A DNA stretch of 64,000 nucleotides from Corynebacterium amycolatum SK46 (GCF_000173655.1 NZ_ABZU01000009.1:45731-109730), one strand, 5' to 3'; counted from the first letter of the stretch, positions 27,431 through 36,835 are shown. Notes: generated by a model not told the origin, from the letters alone. Program-made: numbers and translations.

Positions 27431-27904
27431 GTGCCCACCGGCGAAACGCCGACCAGACACACTTTTTGCTACTTAACCCATATTTCGGTTCACGAAGATA
27501 CCTACGCGCTGGAGAAGCTGGCCGAGGTCAAGTCAGCGCGCAACCTCACCATGATTCTGACTCCTGGTAACCACGATCAGATTCACCCCAAGTTCCAGCC
27601 TGCGGTGCAGATGGAATGGATGGGCGCCTTCCAGAATGTCTTTGACCTCATCAGCCTGAATCTCCAGATTAAACAGGTCAAGAAGGCCTATCTCTTCAAC
27701 CACTACCCCACGCTGATGGATCGGACCGCGTCCAAGAATGCCGTCCGCTGGGCTCCGCACGCTAATCGTTGGACCGGCATCGTTCACGGTCACACGCATT
27801 CGTCCGTGACGCTCATGCCCGGCCACGTCAACGTCGCGCCCGAAGCCCACGACCTGCAGATTATCCACAGTTCGACACTCTGGGACCTCCTAGATCAGGT
27901 CTAA
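27431..27904 (+). pseudogene. Calcineurin-like metallophosphoesterase remnant, N terminus missing
   Basis: This reading frame (157 codons from a GTG) encodes the C-terminal two thirds of a phage/bacterial-type metallophosphoesterase: GNHD (about 52), a histidine in FNHYPT, and GHTH at 119-122 in VHGHTHSS. The first metal-binding blocks (D-x-H and GD) that should precede it are absent. The frame begins with unrelated residues up to about 15, where similarity resumes at ISVHEDTYALEKLAEV. No ribosome site is visible. It cannot be a functional phosphoesterase as it stands and is best read as a decayed, probably acquired gene. Confidence 0.65.
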
Positions 27905-28027
27905 CCTTTAGCTTTACGACGGTCCCCGCGCCCCAGCCCAACCGCGCCACCTGCGGCTTCGGCTGGGGAACTCATAGCGCCCACGTCTCTAAGTACTCAG
28001 GTACTGGCTAGCTCGGGCAGCTTTGTG

Positions 28028-28041
28028 CCCCCCAAAAAAAA
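28028..28041. repeat. Poly-C/poly-A tract (C6A8)
   Basis: Six C followed by eight A, in the same orientation as the C8A8 tract at 26596. The two bracket the unknown membrane gene and the phosphoesterase remnant. Confidence 0.85.
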
Positions 28042-28064
28042 GTGCTCCATCGCCTCCTATGCGC

Positions 28065-28102
28065 CTGTCCACTTATGGCTTAACTGTCCGCCTATGGCCC
28101 AA
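28065..28102. repeat. 19-bp imperfect tandem duplication
   Basis: Two adjacent 19-bp units beginning CTGTCC and containing TATGG, identical at 15 of 19 positions by direct comparison. The first contains CACTTATGGC, the reverse complement of the GCCATAAGTG word found further on. Confidence 0.7.
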
Positions 28103-28143
28103 AAGTGACCTGTGGCGCAAATGTGTACATATGGTCGCGTATA

Positions 28144-28197
28144 CAGAGCCAAACGTTACTGTCGAGCCATACGTCATCTTCGAGCCATACGTGGCGT
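28144..28197. repeat. 18-bp tandem repeat, three copies
   Basis: Three units with an 18-bp period. The last two share TCGAGCCATACGT (28162-28174 and 28180-28192) exactly; the first is degenerate. The period is a multiple of three, but the surrounding frame shows no other coding sign. Confidence 0.7.
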
Positions 28198-28334
28198 GCT
28201 GCCGCGATGCCGTGATGGCTCCTCTTCACTTGTCATTGCGCTATTGGGATTCTAGAACCCCCGCATAAGTGGCGAGTAAGTGGCAAGCTTTCGGCTCCAG
28301 CGCTCTGGCCCAAGACTCCAGCGACTTGTGGCCA

Positions 28335-28382
28335 AGGTATTCACCTATCGATGCGCTGGAGCGTGGCCATAAGTGAATACCT
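28335..28382. repeat. 10-bp perfect inverted repeat
   Basis: AGGTATTCAC (28335-28344) and its complement GTGAATACCT (28373-28382) flank a 28-bp loop that itself contains a GGCCATAAG word. It could form a hairpin in RNA or DNA. Confidence 0.6.
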
Positions 28383-28432
28383 CATCGACAGGTGAGAGAC
28401 CCGGCCAATACCGTGCGCATAAGTGCCGAAAA

Positions 28433-28472
28433 ACCATCGACAAGACCCCGACACCATCGACAAGACCCCGAA
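28433..28472. repeat. 20-bp tandem duplication
   Basis: ACCATCGACAAGACCCCGA occurs twice in direct succession with a 20-bp period (19 of 20 identical). A partial third match, TCATCGACAGG, lies about 50 bp upstream. Confidence 0.8.
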
Positions 28473-28624
28473 ACTTGGCCATAAGTGGCGGAATAGAAAA
28501 TAGACCGCTCACTCCCACGGCCCAACCCCTCGATAACCAGCCGGGGCGCGTCGGGGGAAAGACACGATTTTTGTCCTTTGGCCCGAATATTTAATGATTG
28601 TTTTAGTGGATTAACACTCCGAAT

Positions 28625-28659
28625 AAAAAACCAGGCCAGAGAAAAACTCTCTGACCTGG
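28625..28659 (-). terminator. Terminator of tRNA-Asn
   Basis: A stem of 10 pairs with one mismatch (28631-28641 with 28649-28659) is followed on the minus strand by six T residues. It starts 9 nt after the tRNA-Asn 3' end. Confidence 0.8.
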
Positions 28660-28667
28660 CCTAATTG

Positions 28668-28739
28668 CTCCTCCAGCTGGACTCGAACCAGCAACCCTTC
28701 GATTAACAGTCGAATGCTCTGCCATTGAGCTATGGAGGA
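28668..28739 (-). tRNA. tRNA-Asn (anticodon GTT)
   Basis: A 72-nt cloverleaf. TCCTCCA pairs with TGGAGGA, the D-arm is AGCTCAATGGCAGAGC, the anticodon stem-loop is TTCGACTGTTAATCGAA, and the T-arm is GGTTCGAGTCC. Discriminator G; no encoded CCA. Confidence 0.96.
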
Positions 28740-28803
28740 ATATCCACCGCACAGAACCAGCTGAACCAAACTTCGGCCATGCCGTTCCTTGCGACGGATA
28801 GAT

Positions 28804-28832
28804 ACTTTACCCAGACCCCTTGAAACTCACAA
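28804..28832 (-). promoter_or_regulatory. Promoter of tRNA-Asn
   Basis: On the minus strand TTGTGA (28827-28832) and TAAAGT (28804-28809) are 17 nt apart, about 64 nt before the mature tRNA. Confidence 0.45.
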
Positions 28833-28916
28833 ATCGCCAGGTCACAGGTCAATTTAGACTTCTTTTACCCACACTCCATAACACCGCTGTGAGTTCTCGG
28901 AGCCACGCAATCCGGG

Positions 28917-28968
28917 CACACCCCAGGCGCACGCCCCAGGCACACACCCCAGGCGCACACCCCAGGCA
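28917..28968. repeat. 13-bp tandem repeat, four copies
   Basis: Four adjacent copies of CACACCCCAGGC(G/A), alternating G and A at the last position so that a 26-bp higher period is also visible. It lies about 100 bp upstream of the dehydrogenase start in a 330-bp gap that otherwise holds only the tRNA-Asn promoter. Confidence 0.85.
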
Positions 28969-29069
28969 CACAACCGACATTCCCAGTCCACGCACACAAA
29001 CAGCCCCTACCAGTACTGAAAACGTTTTCCATCATGCACTTTTCATAGCGCGTTCATACGATGGGGCTT

Positions 29070-30236
29070 ATGTCTGAACAAACCAACAAAACCAAAAATA
29101 CCGAGCAAACCGAGCAAACCGCACGCGTTGTTCGTGGCGTTATCGCACGCGAAAAAGGCGCACCTGTAGAACTTACTGATATCCACATCCCGTCCCCGGG
29201 CCCGAACGATGTCATTGTTGACATCCAGGCCTGCGGCGTGTGCCATACAGACCTGGCTTACCGCGACGGCGATATCACCGACGAGTACCCGTTCTTCCTC
29301 GGCCACGAGGCCGCAGGCGTGGTCTCCGAGATTGGCGAAGAGGTCACGCATGTTGCCGTCGGCGATTTCGTTGTCCTCAATTGGCGCGCCGTCTGCGGCG
29401 AGTGCCGCGCCTGCAAGCGGGGAGAACCGCAGTACTGCTTTAGCACTTTCAACGCCTCCAAGCCCATGACGCTTGCCGACGGCACCGTCCTCACCCCAGC
29501 CCTTGGAATCGGCGCTTTTGCGGATGCCACCCTCGTCCACGAGGGCCAGTGCACCAAGGTCGATTCGGCAGCAGACCCAGCCGTTGCGGGCCTGCTGGGC
29601 TGCGGTGTCATGGCCGGCATCGGTGCGGCCATTAACACCGGTGAAGTCAAGCGCGGTGAATCGGTAGCCGTCATCGGCTGCGGCGGCGTTGGTACCGCAG
29701 CTATTGCCGGTGCGAAGCTGGCCGGCGCTAGCAAGATTATTGCCATCGACATCTCAGACGAGAAGCTGGACACCGCCCGTGAATTCGGCGCGACCGAGAC
29801 CATTAACTCTGCGGAGCTGGCTAAGAGCGATAAGGGTACCGGGGAAGAGGATCCCGTCGTTAAGCGAGTGCGTGAGCTGACCGATGGTTTCGGTGCTGAC
29901 GTCGTGATTGATGCGGTCGGCCGTCCGGAAACTTATAAGCAGGCGTTCTACGCCCGTGACCTGGCTGGACGCGTTGTGCTGGTCGGTGTCCCCGCGCCGA
30001 CGATGGAGCTAGACATCCCGCTGGCGGATGTGTTTAGCCGCGGCGGTGCGCTGAAGTCGTCCTGGTACGGCGACTGCCTGCCGGAGCGCGACTTCCCGAT
30101 GCTGGTGGATCTGTCGTTGCAGAATCGCCTGCCGCTGGAGGGCTTCGTGACGGAGCGCATTGGCATTGAGGATGTTGATGAGGCCTTCGAAACTATGAAG
30201 GCCGGTAAAGTACTGCGATCGGTGGTCACACTGTGA
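29070..30236 (+). CDS. Zinc-dependent alcohol dehydrogenase, mycothiol-dependent formaldehyde dehydrogenase type
   Basis: A class III-like medium-chain dehydrogenase of about 388 residues. Catalytic zinc ligands lie in ACGVCHTD and LGHEAAG, the structural-zinc cysteines in [15 protein letters not shown], and the NAD-binding [13 protein letters not shown]. Similarity to MscR/AdhE of mycothiol producers and the downstream metallo-hydrolase suggest oxidation of S-hydroxymethyl-mycothiol and possibly S-nitrosomycothiol. An ATG 9 bp earlier (29061) is also possible; neither has a strong ribosome site. The Lys/Thr/Gln-rich N terminus ([12 protein letters not shown]) is an unusual extension. Confidence 0.88.
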   Translation: MSEQTNKTKNTEQTEQTARVVRGVIAREKGAPVELTDIHIPSPGPNDVIVDIQACGVCHTDLAYRDGDITDEYPFFLGHEAAGVVSEIGEEVTHVAVGDFVVLNWRAVCGECRACKRGEPQYCFSTFNASKPMTLADGTVLTPALGIGAFADATLVHEGQCTKVDSAADPAVAGLLGCGVMAGIGAAINTGEVKRGESVAVIGCGGVGTAAIAGAKLAGASKIIAIDISDEKLDTAREFGATETINSAELAKSDKGTGEEDPVVKRVRELTDGFGADVVIDAVGRPETYKQAFYARDLAGRVVLVGVPAPTMELDIPLADVFSRGGALKSSWYGDCLPERDFPMLVDLSLQNRLPLEGFVTERIGIEDVDEAFETMKAGKVLRSVVTL

Positions 30237-30865
30237 ACAAGGATTTGAGGGTTGACCACGTTCTCACGTCGGGCACGTTCTCGCTCGATGGTGGCGCGTG
30301 GGACGTAGACAACAACGTATGGGTGCTCGGCGATGACCGTGAGGTCATTGTCATCGATGCGGCACATGAGGCGCAGCCGATTATTGATGCGGTGGATGGT
30401 CGAAAAGTAAAGGCCATCGTGTGCACCCACGCGCACAACGACCACATCACTGTGGCCCCTGAACTGCAGGAGAAGCTCGACGCTCCCCTGCTCGTCCACC
30501 CGGGCGACCAGATGCTGTGGGAGCAGTCCTGGCCGGACCTGGCGCACGAGGATTTGGCGCACGGTCAGCGCCTGGAGATTGCAGGCACGGAGGTTGTCAT
30601 TATTAATACTCCGGGCCACTCCCCTGGCTCGTGCTGCCTGTACGTGCCGGAGGCCGCGGAGCTGTTCTCGGGTGACACGCTGTTTTCCGGCGGTCCTGGA
30701 GCGACCGGTCGGTCCTACTCGGATTTCGACACGATTATTAACTCCATCCGCGACAACCTGTTGACCCTGCCTGCGGAAACGACTGTCCGCACGGGGCATG
30801 GCGACCACACGACGATTGGTCGCGAGGCTCCGCACTTAGAAGAGTGGATTCGCCGCGGCTACTAG
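30233..30865 (+). CDS. Metallo-beta-lactamase fold hydrolase
   Basis: A 210-residue MBL-fold hydrolase with the metal site THAHNDHI (H-x-H-x-D-H), H in NTPGHSPGS and D in FSGDTLF. Glyoxalase-II-like members beside mycothiol-dependent formaldehyde dehydrogenase are thought to hydrolyse S-formyl-mycothiol or related thioesters. The GTG start overlaps the dehydrogenase stop by 4 bp, so the pair is translationally coupled and almost certainly one pathway. Confidence 0.88.
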   Translation: MNKDLRVDHVLTSGTFSLDGGAWDVDNNVWVLGDDREVIVIDAAHEAQPIIDAVDGRKVKAIVCTHAHNDHITVAPELQEKLDAPLLVHPGDQMLWEQSWPDLAHEDLAHGQRLEIAGTEVVIINTPGHSPGSCCLYVPEAAELFSGDTLFSGGPGATGRSYSDFDTIINSIRDNLLTLPAETTVRTGHGDHTTIGREAPHLEEWIRRGY

Positions 30866-30879
30866 TCGCTAGCCACTAG

Positions 30880-32811
30880 CTACTCAAACACGACCTTGAC
30901 CGCCTCTGCCTGCAGTTCGCGGCGGTACTGCTCCATCGCGAGCAGATCCGCGAACAGCGAGTTGTAGGCGGTTTCGTCGTCCGATGGTCGCATCCGCGAT
31001 AGCATCGCCTTCAGCTGCGCAATCTGGTCACCGACCCACACTTCCTGCAGCCGCGCCAGAATCGCCTGTGCATACGGGCGCAGCGTCTCTGTATCGACGG
31101 CGATCTGCTCCACTCCCAGCTCAGTCACGAGATGCTTGACGACGTCCTCCCGCGCCTGATCCATAATTGCGGTCGCCCAACTATGTGGCTGTGTGGCCGC
31201 TTCCCCGCAGGCACCACCTGCAGCCATGATGGCGTCGAATACCGCTCGGTAGGTCGGATGCCCAAAGGTCTCGGGTGCGAGCGCATCGAATACCGGGCCG
31301 GTGGTGGCGGGCTCCTGAATTGCCAGCTTGAGGGCCTCCCGCTGCGCATAGAGCACAGGGTCCCGCGGGTTTGGATACGGCAGTGCCGGGTTGCGCCGGC
31401 GCCGCGCTTCCTCCGCCTCTTCGCGGGCACGGGCCTCTTCTTGGCGACGCTGGTAGGGAGTGCGCTTTTCATTCTGTGGCCGACTGGCCTCCTCACGGAC
31501 GCGCTGCACCAGCTCGGCCTCATCATTCCAGCCAATCCAGCCGGCAACTTCGCGGGCATACTCATCGCGCAGCGCCGCGTCCTTGAGCTGGGCCAGGACA
31601 GGCACCACGCGGCGCAGCCCGGAGACCCTGCCATTAGCGGTGGTCAGGTCATAGTCGGCCAGAAGTGTGCGGAGGACAAATTCGATCAATGGCCGTCGTG
31701 AAGCGACGAGATCGCGCACTGCAGCCTCGCCCTTCTTCTGGCGCAGATCACACGGATCCATGCCGTCCGGCGCGACAGCGACGTAGGACTGGCCGGTGAA
31801 GTTCTGCTCCCCCTCGAAGGCGCGCATGGCGGCCTTCTGCCCTGCCTCGTCGCCGTCGAAGGTGTAGATGAGTTCGCCGCGGAAGAAGTTATCGTCGAGC
31901 ATGAGACGGCGCAGCAGCTGGAGGTGTTCCTCACCGAAAGCGGTACCACAGGACGCGACGGCTGTGGTCACGCCTGAGGCGTGCATGGCCATGACGTCGG
32001 TGTAGCCCTCCACGATTACAGCCTGATGACCAGCGGCAATGTCCTTCTTTGCCAGATCCAGACCGAAGAGCACCTTGGACTTCTTGTACAGCATGGTCTC
32101 GGGCGTGTTCATGTACTTGCCCAGATTGTCATCGTCGAAAAGCTTGCGGGCACCAAAGCCGATGACATCGCCGGACATATTGCGGATCGGCCACATGAGA
32201 CGACGGTGGAAACGATCAATCGGCCCCATGCGCCCCATCTTGGAAAGACCCGCCTTATCCAGCTCCTCGAAGCTAAAGCCTAGGCGCTGCAGGTGCTTGG
32301 TTAGAGTGTCCCATCCGGCCGGCGAGTAACCACAGCCGAACTGGGCCGCGTGCTCGGCGGTGAAGCCGCGGTTCTCCAGAAACTCGCGCGCGGGCGCTGC
32401 CGCTGGCGTGGAGAACTGTTCGCGGTAGAACTTCTGTGCCTCGCGGTTTGCGGCGATGAGACGCTGGCGAGTTCCCGGTTCCTCGCGACGGCCCGTGCCA
32501 CCGCCCTCATAGTTAATGTGGAAGCCAATTTTCTCCGCGCAGGCTTCGACAGCCTCCGGGAAAGACAGGTGTTCCATCTCCATGAGGAAGCTGAATACAT
32601 CACCGCCTTTTCCGGTGGAAAAGCAGTGGTAGTAGCCATGATTGGGGCGTACGTGGAACGACGGCGTGCGCTCGTCTTTAAAAGGCGAAAGCCCTTTCAG
32701 AGAATCCGCGCCAGCCGGTTTGAGGTTCACGTATTCTGCAACGATCTCCTCAATCGGAGTCCGTTCGCGGATTGCCGCGATATCGGAGTCCGGAATTCTT
32801 CCCCTAGCCAT
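30880..32811 (-). CDS. dnaG: DNA primase DnaG, N-terminal zinc ligands replaced
   Basis: A 643-residue primase that lays RNA primers at the replication fork. The N-terminal CHC2 domain (1-100) keeps its fold signature DSLKGLSPFKDERTPSFHV but lacks three of four zinc ligands: the expected C42, H45, C63, C66 are S, K, C, T. The Toprim catalytic core is intact: VIVEGYTDVMAMH and TFDGDEAGQKA. The C-terminal helicase-binding domain follows a charged linker. The ATG at 32811 (AAGG about 8 nt upstream) is chosen over an upstream start because homology begins at MARGRIPD. It is convergent with the hydrolase gene and divergent from the secreted RNase. Confidence 0.95.
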   Translation of the reverse strand: MARGRIPDSDIAAIRERTPIEEIVAEYVNLKPAGADSLKGLSPFKDERTPSFHVRPNHGYYHCFSTGKGGDVFSFLMEMEHLSFPEAVEACAEKIGFHINYEGGGTGRREEPGTRQRLIAANREAQKFYREQFSTPAAAPAREFLENRGFTAEHAAQFGCGYSPAGWDTLTKHLQRLGFSFEELDKAGLSKMGRMGPIDRFHRRLMWPIRNMSGDVIGFGARKLFDDDNLGKYMNTPETMLYKKSKVLFGLDLAKKDIAAGHQAVIVEGYTDVMAMHASGVTTAVASCGTAFGEEHLQLLRRLMLDDNFFRGELIYTFDGDEAGQKAAMRAFEGEQNFTGQSYVAVAPDGMDPCDLRQKKGEAAVRDLVASRRPLIEFVLRTLLADYDLTTANGRVSGLRRVVPVLAQLKDAALRDEYAREVAGWIGWNDEAELVQRVREEASRPQNEKRTPYQRRQEEARAREEAEEARRRRNPALPYPNPRDPVLYAQREALKLAIQEPATTGPVFDALAPETFGHPTYRAVFDAIMAAGGACGEAATQPHSWATAIMDQAREDVVKHLVTELGVEQIAVDTETLRPYAQAILARLQEVWVGDQIAQLKAMLSRMRPSDDETAYNSLFADLLAMEQYRRELQAEAVKVVFE

Positions 32812-32930
32812 GAAAATAACCTTACCCAAACCGTCCAATCGACTCCGCCGTAGAGGTTTCGCTTGCCGACGAGCCGCCCGCGCCCAACCCATAACGTGCC
32901 GGCGGCGACAGATATGGAAAGATACTAGCC

Positions 32931-33449
32931 ATGGCTGAGTGGAAGAAGATTGCGAGCGGCGTAGGCGCTGCCGCCCTGGTGCTAGCTGGTAGCTATCTGG
33001 GGCTCGATGGCGGAGATCAGAACTCTACGGCATCCGAGGACTCACAGGGGACGCAGAATACCGAATCGCAGACTTCCGCTGCGCCCAGCTCGAAATCGAG
33101 CCCGAAGCCTGGCACTAATTCGGGAAGCAACAAGTCGGGCACCAAGGGTGCCACCTGCGCAGTAGATACCCTGCCGCAGGAGGCCGACGATGTTATCGAC
33201 CGCATCCTGACCGACCAGGACCATATCTACTCGCAGCACGACGGCAAGCACTTCGGCAACTACGAGGGACGCCTGCCGAAGCAGCGCGGTGACTACTACC
33301 GCGAGTACACCGTGACCACCCCGGGTAATTCCAGCCGCGGTGCACGTCGCATTGTTGTCGGCGGCGGTTCCGAAAATGACCCGGATGTCTGGTACTACAC
33401 CGACGACCACTACGAGAGCTTCTGCGAAATTCCTGACGCGGAGGAGTAG
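32931..33449 (+). CDS. Secreted or membrane-anchored guanyl-specific RNase (RNase Sa/T1 family)
   Basis: A 172-residue protein with an N-terminal hydrophobic segment (about 7-25), a Ser/Thr/Gln-rich linker (30-74), and a microbial N1/T1 ribonuclease domain (76-168). The catalytic residues are visible as E125 in YREYTV, R139-R140 in GARRIV and H160 in TDDHYESF. C76 and C165 would form the disulfide seen in RNase Sa. It cleaves single-stranded RNA after G. No barstar-like inhibitor is adjacent, which is consistent with export. It lies alone between dnaG and dgt. Confidence 0.88.
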   Translation: MAEWKKIASGVGAAALVLAGSYLGLDGGDQNSTASEDSQGTQNTESQTSAAPSSKSSPKPGTNSGSNKSGTKGATCAVDTLPQEADDVIDRILTDQDHIYSQHDGKHFGNYEGRLPKQRGDYYREYTVTTPGNSSRGARRIVVGGGSENDPDVWYYTDDHYESFCEIPDAEE

Positions 33450-33453
33450 ACAA

Positions 33454-34746
33454 CTATCCCCACGCCGCGGCCACACCAGCAATCTGGCGATCAAGCCGCT
33501 CTACACGCGACTCCGTCATCGACGCTAGCTGATCAACGATAACCCGCAGCCGCGTTTGGTCACTCTCCGCCCGGGAGTAGAGCCACTGGAACATCGGATC
33601 AAGAGTTCCCGGAGCACCCTCCTGCAGATACTCGGCCAGCCGGAAAAGACGATCGCGCTCACGCTCCTGACGGCGAATATGACGCGGAAGATCCATCACG
33701 TACAGCACGGCGATGGTCTTCAGCATGGTGACCTCCGCCAGAATCGAGCTGGGCACGGCGAGGTCCGCGTCGTAACGCCCGAGCGGAAGCGTCGATCCGG
33801 AGGCAGCACGCGTACCCGCGACGGAAGCCGTGACAAAACGGCCGACCAGCTCCGAGGTCATCCGTTTCAGCGCGACCAGCGAGCGCAGCGAACCATCATA
33901 GGACGCCGCAGCTGATACCACCGGCAAGCTGGCAAGACGCCCGGCAGCTTCGACGAGCTCTGCCGGATCGCCACCAAACGCGGCAGCGCCCTTGTCAGCG
34001 AGCGCGGCCAATTCCACCGTGTCCCAGAGAACACCCAGGTCAACACGGCCAGAGACGATGCCATCCTCGACATCGTGGACGGAATAGGCGACATCGTCAG
34101 ACCAGTCCATGATCTGCGCCTCAAGACACTGCTTGCCGTGCGGAACGCCCTGGCGAATCCACTGCAGAATCGCAGCATCTTCCTGGTAGGCGCCGTACTT
34201 GTGGCGGAGCTGACCATCGGGACCAACCGGTGTCCACGGGTACTTACAAGCCGCATCGAGCGCCGCCCGAGTGAGATTGAGCCCACAGGGCTCACCTGTA
34301 CCATCGAGCACCTTTGGCTCAAGGCGAGTGAGAATACGCAGCGTCTGAGCGTTGCCCTCGAACCCGCCGCAACCAGCGGCAATCTCGTTGAGGGCGCGCT
34401 CACCGTTGTGGCCATACGGCGGATGCCCGATGTCATGCGTCAGGCCGGCCAGCTCTGCGAGATCCTCATCTGCACCCAACTCGCTGGCGATTCCGCGGGA
34501 AATCTGCGCGACCTCCAGCGAGTGAGTCAGGCGTGTGCGCGGAGTATCGCCCTCCCCTGGCCCCACAACCTGAGTTTTGTCAGCCAGCCTGCGCAGCGCT
34601 GCGGAGTGCAGCACGCGAGCGCGATCTCGCGCAAACGCCGCCCGGTGGGTTTCCAAGGACTGCACCCCGGGCAGCAACGACTGCTTCGGAGACTCCTCGA
34701 CAATACGAGCGAGTTCAAAAGATGAATACGAAAATTTACCGGCCAC
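33454..34746 (-). CDS. dgt: Deoxyguanosinetriphosphate triphosphohydrolase-like protein
   Basis: A 430-residue HD-domain dNTPase that releases tripolyphosphate from dGTP or other dNTPs, balancing the nucleotide pool. The metal site is H75 ([11 protein letters not shown]) with H104-D105 ([13 protein letters not shown]) and the later [11 protein letters not shown] aspartate. Its start is close to, and divergent from, the TPM-protein gene. In actinobacteria it lies next to dnaG as here, with the RNase gene inserted between the two. Confidence 0.92.
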   Translation of the reverse strand: MAGKFSYSSFELARIVEESPKQSLLPGVQSLETHRAAFARDRARVLHSAALRRLADKTQVVGPGEGDTPRTRLTHSLEVAQISRGIASELGADEDLAELAGLTHDIGHPPYGHNGERALNEIAAGCGGFEGNAQTLRILTRLEPKVLDGTGEPCGLNLTRAALDAACKYPWTPVGPDGQLRHKYGAYQEDAAILQWIRQGVPHGKQCLEAQIMDWSDDVAYSVHDVEDGIVSGRVDLGVLWDTVELAALADKGAAAFGGDPAELVEAAGRLASLPVVSAAASYDGSLRSLVALKRMTSELVGRFVTASVAGTRAASGSTLPLGRYDADLAVPSSILAEVTMLKTIAVLYVMDLPRHIRRQERERDRLFRLAEYLQEGAPGTLDPMFQWLYSRAESDQTRLRVIVDQLASMTESRVERLDRQIAGVAAAWG

Positions 34747-34774
34747 GTAATTATTGTTACGTATCCTGGTAGTT

Positions 34775-36808
34775 ATGTCTGACAGGAATCGCGTGTTTCG
34801 CCCCCTTTACCTTGCCGCATCGGGTGCTTTTCTCGGCCTGAGCATGCCGCTCATCACAGCTGCGCTTCCAACACAGCCTCCGGTTGATGCGCCCGCATCG
34901 CTACTGGCACTCGCACCGTCAGCATCACTCGCACACGCCGAGACACCGACAGAGGTATCGGGCGACGTGGACGATCTCGCAGGTGTGCTGAGCGGCGGCG
35001 ATGAAGCTCGTCTGAAGGAGCAGATTCAGCAGCTCAAGGCAGAGAAGCGACTCCTGTTCTCGGTGTTTTACATCAAGAGCTTCGACGGCATTCAGGGCGA
35101 ACAGTGGGCACAGCAGGCCTGGGAGCACCTCGGAGCTGCCGACAACCGCGGTGTCCTGGTCGTCGCCGTGGAAGACCGAAACCTCGGCGCTTTCGTCGGA
35201 GACTCCTTCCCCCGCAACGCAGAAGCCGTCAACAGTGCAGCTCAAGGACAGCTGTTAGAGGATGACAACTGGGCGGCTGCAGGCGAAGCTGCCATCGCCG
35301 AGGCAGGCGGTGGCAGCGGCTCCGCCGGTGGGTGGGCACTCGGCGCCGGCCTCGGTGGTGCCGCCGTTGTCGGTGGCGCCACCTGGGCCGTGGGCCGTCG
35401 CAATAAGAAGAAGCGCGATGAGGAGGAGATCGCTCGTGGCCGCAACATCGACCCCAGGGATGTCTCTTCGCTGGACTCGCTGAGCACTAGCTCGCTCGAT
35501 GTTCTTGCGCGCGATGAGATTGTCAGTACCGATGAGTCCATCCGCAAGGCCAACACCGAGCTCGACCTCGCCCGCGCTGAGTTCGGCACCGAACGCATCC
35601 GCAGCTTCGACAACGCACTGAAGCACTCTCAGTCCACGCTCGAGCGCGCGTTTGCACTTCGCCAACAGCTTGACGACGGCTCCGTAGCCGACGAAATCGA
35701 GCGCCGCAGTGTCCTGCTGGAGATTATCTCCACCTGTGGTGTTGCAGATGACCAGCTCGACGGCGAGGCCGCAAACTTCCAGAAGCTCCGCCAGGAGTTG
35801 ATGAATGCTGAAGCGACCATTTCGAAGCTCACTCAACGAAGTGTCGAGCTGCGTTCACGTATGCCGCGTGCCGGCGGAATTCTCGACGGTCTGCGCGCAC
35901 GTTACGAAGAGCAGATGCTCAGCTCTGTGACCGACAATATTGACATGGCCACGGAGCACCTGAATCAGGCTGACCAGTCAATGTCTGAGGCCCGACGCAT
36001 AGCTGACCTGCCCGCCGGTGAGCAAGGTGGTCTGATTGATGCGCTGTCGGCCACCGACTTTGCGCTCACACAGGCAGAGAGTCTTCTGGAGGCCATTGAA
36101 CACGCCGATAGCGATATTCACGCTGCAGTCGCTGGACTGGCTTCCCTTATCGCCGAGGTCCGCGGTGAAATCGATGAGGCCTCGCACCTGATGTCGGCAC
36201 CGCAAGGCGCCAACATCAACCGCGAGCGCCTCAATGCGGCCATCGAAGCAGGCCGTGAAGCACTCGGCGTGGCAGCCAATAAGTCCGAAGTGGATCCGCT
36301 GAGTTCCTGGACCGCACTGACCGATGCCGATGAGCTGCTCGACGAAGCCCTGGACTCCGCTCGAGACAAGGCCGCGTCGTTCGCCCGAGCTGCCGCCACT
36401 TTGCAGCACAGCATGCAAGATGCCGACAATCACATTCGCGCCGCGGCTGACTTGATTGCTACCCGCCGTCGTGTGGTTGGCGCTGAGGCTCGCACTCGCC
36501 TCGCGGAGGCGCAGCGTGCTTACGGCTCTGCACAGGGCTTGGCCAATGACGAGCCGAGAAAGGCGTTGGCCTACGCACGTCGTGCGCGCAAGCTCGCGGC
36601 TGAGGCCGCTGACTTGGCTCGCCGCGACATCCGCCGCTACCAGGATCAGCGCCGTGGTGGCGGCAGCAACGGTTCAATGGTCGTCGGCATGGTGCTGGGC
36701 AGCATGCTCAGCAACAACAGCGGCTTTGGTGGCAGCATCGGCGGCTTCGGCGGTTTCGGCGGAGGTTCGAGCCGACCAGGAGGCTCCGGCAGCACAATGG
36801 GCTTCTAG
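34775..36808 (+). CDS. TPM-domain membrane protein with long coiled coil
   Basis: A protein of about 677 residues in the Rv2345 group. A signal sequence (about 10-50) is followed by an extracellular TPM domain (about 65-175; [10 protein letters not shown] and [12 protein letters not shown]). One TM segment is at about 185-205 ([14 protein letters not shown]) with basic NKKKRDEEE stop. A long acidic coiled-coil cytoplasmic domain (about 220-620) and a Gly/Ser-rich end ([12 protein letters not shown]) complete it. The function is unknown; TPM proteins have been linked to thylakoid acid phosphatase and to membrane-protein quality control. A start 21 bp upstream is possible. Confidence 0.85.
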   Translation: MSDRNRVFRPLYLAASGAFLGLSMPLITAALPTQPPVDAPASLLALAPSASLAHAETPTEVSGDVDDLAGVLSGGDEARLKEQIQQLKAEKRLLFSVFYIKSFDGIQGEQWAQQAWEHLGAADNRGVLVVAVEDRNLGAFVGDSFPRNAEAVNSAAQGQLLEDDNWAAAGEAAIAEAGGGSGSAGGWALGAGLGGAAVVGGATWAVGRRNKKKRDEEEIARGRNIDPRDVSSLDSLSTSSLDVLARDEIVSTDESIRKANTELDLARAEFGTERIRSFDNALKHSQSTLERAFALRQQLDDGSVADEIERRSVLLEIISTCGVADDQLDGEAANFQKLRQELMNAEATISKLTQRSVELRSRMPRAGGILDGLRARYEEQMLSSVTDNIDMATEHLNQADQSMSEARRIADLPAGEQGGLIDALSATDFALTQAESLLEAIEHADSDIHAAVAGLASLIAEVRGEIDEASHLMSAPQGANINRERLNAAIEAGREALGVAANKSEVDPLSSWTALTDADELLDEALDSARDKAASFARAAATLQHSMQDADNHIRAAADLIATRRRVVGAEARTRLAEAQRAYGSAQGLANDEPRKALAYARRARKLAAEAADLARRDIRRYQDQRRGGGSNGSMVVGMVLGSMLSNNSGFGGSIGGFGGFGGGSSRPGGSGSTMGF

Positions 36809-36835
36809 CCGGTCAAGAAAGCCACTCGCAGGACT

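Larger units (their letters stand above)
27905..28623. other. Gene-free repeat mosaic between phosphoesterase remnant and tRNA-Asn
   Basis: About 720 bp with no credible gene. Besides the tandem and inverted repeats listed separately, the word ATAAGTG recurs at 28265, 28369, 28419 and 28481 and in reverse complement at 28070, usually inside GCCATAAGTGGC-like contexts. Spacing is irregular. The stretch looks like decayed or slippage-generated DNA rather than an operator array, but either is possible. Confidence 0.55.

Noticed and set aside
28023..28268. 81-codon plus-strand ORF containing an EPYV-like repeat
   Set aside because: The repeat is an 18-bp DNA tandem; the rest has no coding character, and the ORF starts next to the poly-C/poly-A tract.
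28065..28487. CRISPR-like array beside tRNA-Asn
   Set aside because: Repeats are of different lengths and sequences, directly tandem without unique spacers, and no cas genes are present.
28668..28739. Integration-site duplication of the tRNA-Asn 3' end
   Set aside because: No second copy of the T-arm/3' end was seen within the adjacent accessory region, so an integrated element could not be delimited.
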